A stretch of DNA of 64,000 nucleotides from Dimargaris cristalligena (Eukaryota; Kickxellomycota; Dimargaritomycetes; Dimargaritales; Dimargaritaceae). Shown here piece after piece: positions 22,435 through 32,900 of this stretch (position 1 is its first letter; every line of letters starts with the position of its first letter). A program made the position numbers and the translations under genes. The notes under the pieces are model-generated. The model was not told where the DNA came from. It made no database searches and saw only the letters and a program-made list of their open reading frames with translations. The DNA lies in the NCBI GenBank assembly GCA_027576995.1, contig JANBQC010000042.1:1-64000 (forward strand). Direction: 5' to 3'.

Positions 22435-23908
22435 GGCGGTTAAGGTCTAGTGTTAAAAAGGTAGAATATATAAAACTAGAAATGAAAATATAAAAAGATG
22501 GAGTGATGGAAGTAGCTCAGGTGGGCATAAGATAAGCGGATGGCTGCAGGCAATGAATGCAACGACGTAAAGTGGCCGGGAGAGCTGTTGCAGCCAAGTG
22601 TACTAATAATATACGAGCATATAATGCGGTATATGTGACAACGACAATTACAGGTCTGTAGCATGGGCGAAAAATATGTGACTCAATAGAATAAAAAAAA
22701 TGGGCCTAGTTAACAAGAAGCCAGTGCATATCCAACGAAATGGGAAAAAATTTGACGGCTTCATCGGTGGATTTCCCCATGGTCGATACATGATCAGAGG
22801 AGCTACATAAAGCTAGCCTTTCTGCTTAAATTAGCCTGGATTAAAAGCAGTCTTGAAACTACTTCAATAAAAGTCAATAGTGGGGGTAACAGATAGGGTG
22901 GTAATGGACTGCATCCAGGGGCACTTACTACAATCCTATTTAGATACACAGTGCTATTAATGTACTAATATCGGCCATAAAGCCTCTTTAAAATACCAAA
23001 GATATGGGTCGGGCAAATCATAAACTATCCGATAGATCTAATTGTGGATTTGGTATTGCCATACCCCCGTCGATAGCCATTGGGTCTATATCATATTCAG
23101 TCTCCGCATAAATCTCCCCCAAACCATAGGTCCCATTTCTTCCCCAAACTATAGACCAAGCGTTTATCAATTGACATTTGCCCGCTCTAATTAGACGGAT
23201 GCCGCTCCATTAAATCTTAATCTACAACACTACGTGATTGTACAGGAAACCAGCCTCTTTATTAGCTTATTTTCCTCGACTTAACCACCAATCGTGTACA
23301 TGATTCATTCCCACAGCCATAATTTTTATACTAACATATACAACCTGTCAAAATGGCTAACCGTTAGCACGATCGAAGGCATTATAAATAACATTAGGGT
23401 TGGAGTTAGTAAATAGAATAAATCCCTGTAAACTATTATAATCCTTAATTGCATGAAAACAAAAAGTGCAAAATATACGGTCGGAGTGCCACCACCCCCA
23501 TATTCAATCAAACCCGACCGACATATATGATAAATGATAGTGCAATTTTGTATTATGTCTTCTATAACGTATATATTTAATTGCTAGGATGGAATAAGAA
23601 ACATGTATGTAAAATTAATTAGTATAGGGGCACTCGGTGGAAGGACAGACAACTGATAGGGTCTATTCCCCTAACCAACTTTGGTAGCCCCAAATTAACA
23701 GGGTGGGTTACTGATGATAAAGAAGTACACAATTTTTGGGAATCAGCAATCCGGAATGTAATTATATTTAACTTATGTGTGTTCTAATGACAAATGGGGA
23801 CCGCACTGAAATAAATAAATAAAAAATGCCAGTGAATAGACTGATGTGGAATATAATGCTCAATAAACAAATTTCGATTTAGAAATGTCAATTATGGGGA
23901 ATACAACA
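22435..23908. other. AT-rich intergenic region
   Basis: It contains the KRS1 promoter and the 3' region of the giant ankyrin gene. Open frames here are short and AT-rich. No convincing coding sequence, tRNA or repeat is seen. Confidence 0.6.
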
Positions 23909-26900
23909 TCATGATACAATGAAATTAGGAATGGTGGAACGCGTGGCAGGGCCGTGGCTCTTGGTGGTCCCGGTCTCCTGCCACCTGAGATGGGAATGTC
24001 GGCTGGACGACGGAGCAGCGGATGAGCGTGTACCGGGAGGTGATATGATACGAGGGGCCGAGCCATAGGACTGGCCGCTGGGGGCATGGGGTGCTGTTGG
24101 CTGAGTAGCGGAGGTCCCACCCGATGGTCGCTTCGTTGACTGTGGGTTGGCCTGTTGTTGGTGACGCTTTTGCTTTTGTTTGGCCTTTTGCCTTTGGCTG
24201 TCCAGGCGCTGTTGTTGCTGGCGATGCCGGGCGGATTGGTCAATGGTCAATAGGCGCACAAACCAGGTGGGAACACGGGGGACGTGCCCGACCACGTTCT
24301 TAAGGTTGGCCAGCCAACGTCGCTTGGAATCGAGCGTATCAGCGTACAATTCGAGCATACCGTCGTCATTACGGAACACGATGGTCATGCTGTTGGGGGG
24401 ATGGGCTTGGGTTATTTGACTGGTATGCTGGGGACGGGGATTGGTAGATGACAACGACCGAGTCAGATCAGACTGGTTGCTGTATCCTTCAACGTCCGCT
24501 TCGTCACCGGTGGCCTGGGAATCATAATCCGATGAGGTTGCAGAATAGTGCTGGGGGCGATGGGCCTTGGTTTGGCTAACTTCCGTACCCGACCCAATAC
24601 GCCTATCTGCACCCGACGAGAACCCCGAGTCCGAGCTGGCGTATCGCTCCTCGTCGTCACGTTCGGCGGATGGTCGATGGAAATAATCGGGGATCCTATT
24701 TTCGGAAGGCTGGGGTATGCCGGTGGCGAAGGACTGTCGGCGGGGTACAGGCTGGTGCAAAGGAGCACGCTGACGGATAGCCAAACTGCCCCGGGGTTGG
24801 CTCAGCTCAGATCTCGAACGCTGCCGGTGTTGACGATGTGTTTCAGGGACCGATAGGTGGGCAGATGAAGTAGTTGGGGGTTGCGATTCGTTCTGGTTCC
24901 GACGGCGACGAACAGACCCCTTCGGTTGGCTAATCAATGACGAAGAGAAGTCTGTCTTATTTTGGGCAGCTGGGTTTGTGGCCTGGTCTGGATCCAGGAC
25001 ATGGCTGGCCATGGTTAAATCAATCAGCAGTTTAGGCGCCTTGGTGTCTTCGTGATAGGCCATGAGGAATGCGCCCTCGAGTTTAAAGTACCGGCGGCGC
25101 CAAAAGGGGCTGTCTAGACCGCGCATGTACAGGTAACCATGCAACCAGATATGGGTATGCCATTCAGCGGCGGCCACGGTTTCTAGCATATCCCGGAACG
25201 TCAGAGGGATCTCGCGTGGGAGCAACTGGGGGATAGCAGGCAGGTAAAATAATTGAAGGACGAGACGGCCGGCGGGGCCATCGATCCAGATACTCTCAAC
25301 GGGCCAACTGCCGATGTACTTGCGGGCGAAGACTTGTTTGAGGATATCGCGCAGGGAAATAGTGACCGAACCGTGTGTCTCCTCCTTATATTGCGGCTCA
25401 TCGTTGGGCCGCATATTTCCCTGGGGTTGGTCGACGTGCTCAAAAACTGAGGAGTTCTCACTGCGAATGGACTCGCAAGGGAAGGGCATACCACTGGATT
25501 GCATGGATGCGTCGTTTTGCGCCACAACACGAGGGTAGACATCACTGTTGGCCGAAAACGAGGGCACCTGGGGTACCGGCAGGGACGATTGTCGTTGTGG
25601 GATGGAGGGGTAATCAAACGGGTTGGTCGAGTTCGAGTGGGGTTTGGGTTTGCGGGGGGAGCCACCCAACAGCGGCAAGCATTTACTGGCCGAAGCCTTC
25701 AGTTTACTGAACGCACCCCGAGAATCACCCGGGACAGGGGCCACCTTGGTCGTGGTTTGTAAACGAATCCAAAACAGTAGCGTACTTTCACGGCCTACGG
25801 GTACCCGGAACTCCTGGTTAATACGCACACTGGCATTTTCGATTCGGTCGGCGGGGATGGGTTTAGTGTAGCGTACTTCGTCTTCGTTGTGGATTACCAT
25901 ATATAGCGACCGGACGGGACTCTCGGGGGTAAAGGCCATTTCGTCCAGACTTAGGATCCGTACCCAGACGTGACCATGGTCCAGGAATGGCTTGGGGGGA
26001 ACAAAGCAGGCCTCGGTGGTAGGGATTTGCGGAAATTGGTTAACGTAGGGGGGCAAAGGCTTGCTGGTCTTAGGCGTGGAAACAATGAGTGGTTTGGCAA
26101 CGGTAGGGGACGTGGGCTGAGGTTGAGGAACGGACGATCGACCAGGTCGATGTACAGGTGACGGGGAGGGGGATGGAGAAGGGGACTCCGAGATGGGTTG
26201 AGTGCCCGATAAAAGTTCGGGTAATTCCACGGGGGGTAGTTGCTGGATTACAGGCGACCACGGAACGACGTCGGCCCCCTGGAAAGGACCACCGTGGTCC
26301 AAGTCGAGTTGCGGGGGATGGATAGAGCTCAGCTGCGGAATGCTGACCGATAACGGTGCTAGGATATCAGGACTCTTTAAAAGATCTAGCTCAGACTGTT
26401 TGGGTTGTTCCTCCGGGACGGGGGCGGGTGCAGAAGCCGGGACAGGAGCTCGAACCACCACTGTTGCCGAAGTTGGTTTCGGAATAGGTACACGGGAGTT
26501 GCGGCGGCTAAGGTTGCTACGACTGCCATTAGTTCTCAGTGTTGGGGAGTCGTGGACGGGGACATGGTCCCGCTGACTATGGGCGTCCGCCACTGCCCGA
26601 GCCACATCCTCCATACCGGCCCAATTATGGACGGCCTGTTCGGACGTCAAGAAGCTCGTGTCTGAGTTCATCGACGGAAGCACACTGCGGTCGTCCGTTT
26701 CACTAGCGAGACCTTGGCCGATTCCACTCAACTGGTTATAAATGTCACCAAGAAACGAAACCCCTCGTTTGATGTCGGGCTCAGGAATACGGAATGGAGC
26801 AGCCGGGCGCTCGGGCGGAGTCGGTGGTTGGGAGTGGGGAGGCTGGGATGAGGGAATAGTGGCGGAGTTGGGGGTGGTCGGTGTAGCCTCCGCCAGGGAC

Positions 26901-29900
26901 AAAACGTCGCTACGGATCCAGTGCGAAAACCCCGAAGACGAGGACCGATCGCTTTTGGAACCGGTGGCGGCAGCGGAATTGACAGCAATCGAAGTGGAGG
27001 TGGGGGTCGAAGCCGGCATGGGGGTCTGGATATGCGTAGGAATGACTATCGGCCGGATATCCGACGCAAGTTGGGGATCAGAGGCTTGGAGGGACAGCCG
27101 GTGGGTGTGTAATAAATCATTACGAGTAGGGCCCCGCGATTCCTGGGATGCGGGGGAAATGCGGTACCCGTCGGATTCAGCTCTGATACGCGATACAGGC
27201 CGATCGACGGGGGATATCGTCTGGGGTGGGGGTGGGAACTGGTTGAGGACATCCTGGAACCCACTGTGGTCTACGGGGGATGGGAGTAAGTTGAGCGAAC
27301 TCTGAACACTGAAGACGGGATTCATGGCCTGAGGATCATCAAGTGCCTCGTTAGGGGACGAGGGCGAGGCAGAGCGAGAGGGTGGGGAAGCCGGAGCCTC
27401 AGTCGCAACTGGAATGGAGGAGGAAGGGAGAGAGGTGGTCGATTTAGAAGGATTGCTAAATAGGTCTTGCAGCCTCTGGAAAGAAGACGTACGACTTGGA
27501 ACCTCACCGGCATCACTGGCGGTAAGAAGGGAGCGCCGACTGGATAGGGATGATTCCTCAGTAAAGATACCCTGGTCTGCGGCCAACATGGCCTCCGTCA
27601 TACCCACAATCTCGTTACCAACGATACGGGGCAGCTCAGGTAAGGGGCTGGTGTAGTCGGGGTCCAATATTTCGTCGGGGTCCGGCAGTTTCTCCCAAGC
27701 CCGGCTATTGCGATCCTCCAAAAACTCAAGGACGGTTTTCCACTGCTCAATCCACACCATTTTCTCCTCCTCGGTAGGAGCCGTGGTGGTAACGGGTGAT
27801 TCGACTGAGAACGATTCAGTCACCATGTGACCAGTGGGGGATACGGGTGGCGGTGACGGCTGCTTCATTATTGGGCCCATGGGTGCGGTTTCAGGAGAGG
27901 AAAGGAGGGGCACGCTACGACCAGTTTGGAAACTCTCCTCTCCGTGGCTACTGTTACTGGCATTTGTTCGATTTAGCATACTCACCACGGATTCAGTCAA
28001 GGGACCGGCAGCAACAGTCGCTTCAGTTTTACCAGGGGATGGTGACGCACCCCTTTTACCGCTGATAGCTTCCGTAGCTGTAGTGGCAGCGGACCTAGCT
28101 GGTGCATCCGGTGAGTGAGGGCGGACGTGGGTTTGGAGGTCCATCATTTCACGGATAGCATCGCTCACCGCGTCCTCCACTGATACATCCTGGAGACTAC
28201 CTGGAAGCAGAGTCCAGCCCGATCGGCGCTGGCTATTCTGCGGAGTCGATGTCTTGCTTCCGGTCCCAAAGTGTCCTGGGAGCGATATAAAACTTTCGTG
28301 GGTAGCCTGACTGGTCTCCAAATATCCACTGGGGACGAGGGAAGGTATAGATCGTTGACCTGTGGACATGCTTCCCATTTCCGAGGGTTGCCGGAAGCCC
28401 TGTAGCGATGTTCCAGGCCCCACTATTGAATCAGTATGTAGCCAGTCCCAAATAGTGAGAATCGAATACTCAACCCGTAGATTATGAAGGTCGCGTTTCA
28501 TGGCTTCTTTAACATCGTGGGAGGTCGTCGTTTCCACTCCAATGTCGGAATTCGGCTCACCGCGGGACCGTTTGGTCAACGAGGTGCTCCTTCTGGAGCC
28601 AGGCCGACGCATTGACATCTCAGATGGGGCTGAGCGGCGGCGACAGATTCGAATCCCCGACTCCCGGTCTGGATAATGGAAAGAACTCGAAAAGGTGGGG
28701 CATGAATTGGCCTTGGAGGATCTTGTCGGCGAGAGGGTGGTCATGGAACAGGCTAGGCGGAAAGGATTTCGCAGGCGATAGATATCGTCGATGATATCGC
28801 CAATTTGGTTCTTGTATAATGCGTGGAGGCCCGGTAAAAGCTTTTCGAGTATCTCGTATGGCTGTTGCAGAAGCCAAGTGCGTAACCGGGGTCGAACGTG
28901 ATCGACGAGCTGTCGAACATCATCCTCCAGCAGCGGGTAGGGTGGTGGGTTAAGTGGGGCCTGACTACTGCTATCCACACTGCGGTCTTGTACCGGAATA
29001 GACAGTTTCAGTTGCGTGGGGAGACCGGATAGGGATTGCCCGTGCCGGGCCTGCTGGGCCACCGTGCGGAGGATGTTGATCTGGGTTTGGATCCGGCTAG
29101 TCGAGATGGTATCAAAGTAGAGGTAAGGGTATTTGGTAAAGGCAAAGGCCCAGGGATGGTAAGGCTGATGTAGCCACTGCTCTCCGGATCGGGTGACGGA
29201 TTCGCCGTCGGTATTGGCGAGATGATTGAAGTGGGCAGCTTCCTGGGACCCAGAATGATCCATGAAGTGACCTCCTCTGGATATACCGGACAACGAAAAG
29301 GGTGCTCCTTCATTTTCTTCGCCAAAACGACCCGTCTGGTTTTCCGCACCTGCATGAGAGGTGCCCCAGGGCGGCTCGAAGTCCGGGATCCGTCGCCGCG
29401 TGTTTTCCGTGTCGCGTGCCAAGGGCCGTGCACCAGGGTAGGTGGACAACGGGTCAGTACGATCGAATTCGCTCCGAGGTGCGGGTCCCAGGCGCTCCGT
29501 CAAATAATTCATATCCCGCACTAGCATCGCCCGGAACTGCTGGCTATCGACTAAATGATTATATCGTCCGTCGGGGTCAAAGGCTTCGCTTAATTTCATG
29601 GAGGCAGCCTCCGGTCGATCGGCATCGGTTAAATACAGTCCTAATAAACACTCGCCGGGGTTTTCGCGTAGGGCTTCGGCCAGCACTGGGTTAACCTGGT
29701 CTAATTTCTCTTTGGTGAGTATCGAACCGCTACCCATTACCGACGGATGGGCTAGGAGACTCGAAACATGGGAGACTGGCCGACGGTCAAAGAACTCCCC
29801 AGCGGGGAAAGCCAAATGAGCAAACGAAGTTTGGGCGCTGTTACCATTCTGTATCGACAGTGACTCGTCCGAACCCAAATAGACACTCTGGTTAGACGCA

Positions 29901-32900
29901 TACATCCCGGGAGACTCGTTGAGAAAGTCCGGCAAAAGACTAGAGGAACTAATACGGAGAAGCGGGAGACCAACCCCCAACCCCAGAGGGGTTGGTGCCA
30001 TAGGGACAGAAGGGGTTGGTTGTATTGGGTGTTGTCCTACTGGAGGAGGGGTGGTGGTGGAGGTCCTCTGCAGGGGACGAGAAAAGGACAAGCGCCGCAT
30101 AATAGAGGGGTTTGCACCACTACCTCCTGCAGCTGTATCAATGAAGGGAACTGCACGTGGTGAAGAGGGAGAAACCTGGGTCGGACGTTGGGGTGATAGT
30201 TGGCGTAGTTCCTCGAGGGGATATATACGGGTGGGGACGGCAATCCGGCTCAGCCGGGTGGACTGAGACCGGACCAGAGTGCCAGATCGCCGCATAGCCA
30301 AACTTCCCTGGGTCGAGACCCCGTCGGTAGGTAAGGACGGGGCCTGGGCCGGTGGGAAAGAGCTCCGTCGGTGTAGCGAACCGGACGACATGGAGGGCGG
30401 AGTATGTCTGGGAGTAACTGCCACGACCGTTTCGTAAGATGGGTATTGTTGCTGCCGGGAGCGTAGCTGAGGGGACAGGGACTGACTTGCCATGCTATTC
30501 CGCCGACGAGCCTGGGTAGGTCGCCGTTCGTCACGGGCGGGCGTAGAGTCAGCCGGGGAGGCATCATTTTTATAGGGGCGTGGCTCGGCAATAGTGGGGG
30601 GTGGTACTCGGCCAGAAGCAAGCACGGCGGTAACATCTGGTTGGGGTCCCCGGGAATCCGCATCATGTCTATAGGAATAAATTAAAACGGGGGCGACGGG
30701 ACTGAGTATAGGGAGTAGGGGCGAATTATTACCCAATGGGTCGGCCAGTGATTTGGGAAGCGACAGGGTTTCGGGGAAACCAAATGACTTGGGGCTGCAG
30801 ACTCTCTCGGGCCTGTCAATCGTCTGGTCGACCGAACCATGCTGCCGAACCATATCTTCAGTCAGGAAAGAAGTCTCTAGGAAACTCGTGCCCAGCTCTT
30901 TCTCTCCATCAAAACACATACTGAAGGATACATTGGATTCGGACTGGGCGATCGACTCGTTAAAATCCTGGATACGTTGGGACACCAGGTTACTGCGGGA
31001 CAGGCGACGGATCGATGTGCGGTGACGGGCCTTTATTTCAGAAGCGGGGATCACGTTTGAGGGGGAGGCCGACGAGCGTTCCATGGGCGACTCTGAACCT
31101 CGACGTTGGTGGCGCAGTGGACTGGGCTGACTCGTGTTGGTAGGGGCCGAGGATGCTAGAGGCGACTGGGCCGGCCCGATTAGACTGGGAGAGCGTGTGC
31201 GAATTTCGGGGGCGCGAATGCCAGGGGACATGGGCCGCACATATATTTGACTGGGCGACGACGAACGGCCGGAGCCCATAACAGGCCGAATGGCTGGGCT
31301 CAGATCGGTCCGCACTCTAGCGGCGCTGCTCGGAGTGGGAGAACCGCCCCTTCGATCCCGTGCCGACGTTTGGCGAATCAGCCCGGGAGGAACGGTGATG
31401 GGGCTTGATAAGGAGGTGGACGACCCCAAATCACGAACATCGTGTTTTTCTTTAAGAAATGACGATACGAGTTGACGGCGGTCTAAGTTATCCAACGAAG
31501 GGGACACAGCACGTCGCCGTGAGCCGCTCGGGGTAAGCGAGGACGAGGGTGACGATGATGAAGGGGCGGAGTTGGCAGCGGTGACAAAGGAGGATGACAG
31601 GAATGAGGGCGAGTCCCGGCCGGAAGTATAGTCGGGTCCTGGGAAATCGGGCGTGCGGGGCTGGGGCGAATCAGTTGGAAGCAAGTTTGTCAATAGAGGC
31701 GAGTGACTGCGGATGACATTTGAATACGTGAAGGCAGACTCCCTACCCAATTCCTGGTTCGCCGCCGAGTGACTAGCGCGCCGAGTTGCAGGGGACTTGC
31801 TTCGGGGCGGATCATGCGGGATGGTGATGGCGAGTGATCCACGGCGGTCCTGTCGTCCAACGGACGGGATAGAAGGCCGAGTGCCCCGAATACTACTATC
31901 AATGTAGTCATCCAGAACGGATTCGGCAGGACGGGGCGAGCTGGGTCGGCTACTGGGCTGTTTGCGTCGACTGGCGAGAAAATTACGGGACTGCTGGAGT
32001 TCGGGGAAGTCAAATAAAAGTGGGGGAGGCACAGGTTCCGCAGTTAAGGGTGGGGTCTCGTCATCATCATGATTGTCGCTGGGCCGCATAGCCAGAGGAC
32101 TACTCCGCAGAGTCTTCGTGGGAGTCCCCGCGCGTAGAACATTGGGAGGCGGAAGGGGAGACCGGGCTGGCGATTGACTGCGCGGGAATCCCGGGTCGGG
32201 GGAACCCGACAACCGACGGTCGCCCAACGAGGACCGGGCACCGCTTTCCCTTAAACTGCCGCTCAGGGTCAAAGGGCTGCTGGGCCGTGAGTGGTCACGT
32301 ACAGAAATTTCGGGGGAGTTGACCAGTCGGTTTAGGAGGGCATCTACCGAATTGAAAGGTGGCTCTTTCGACTCACGAGCTGGCTCTGCTGTCAAATAAG
32401 GGGACTCGCGGGCCGAGGGGAAAGTGGATGAAGGTTCGTAGGAACGGCCCAGGTTATCATCCCGGTAGGGTGAGGACCCGGTACGGGGCAGAGAGCTCGG
32501 CGGGGGGGAGGGTTCGAAGTCGGATGGGAAAGATGGATACACGGGTTGAGGTCGTCGAATTGAGCCACTTGAAGGAGCCGACGAATCCGATCGATCCCGC
32601 GAGTGGTCAAACGGAGCACCAAGTTGTGAAGTCACAGAGGGGCTGGACGGTAGATTATCGGGAAACATTTCATTCGAAAGTGGATGAGGCCGGGGTGTCA
32701 GTTGTGCGGGCAGTTGGGTATCGTCTTGGGAGTCCATAGATCCCACATCGAACCACGCCCGCCGGTTGGCAGCAGAGTTATCGGACGACGAGGTCGAGCT
32801 GGAGCTGTCATGCTGGGAGGGATTCGATTCGGGAGTTTGCTCCGGCTGAAGGGGGAAAACGGGTTGGTAGCTGTTGGAGCGGGGGAAGTAAATACCCCGA

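Noticed and set aside
20701..22443. Long plus-strand frames of 295 and 278 codons opposite KRS1
   Set aside because: Antisense shadows of a highly conserved synthetase gene; codon bias alone explains them.
22508..22525. GGAAGTAGCTCAGGTGGG, resembling the 5' part and D-arm of a tRNA
   Set aside because: No anticodon stem or T-arm (GTTCRAnYC) follows at the right distance. No tRNA was found anywhere in the window.
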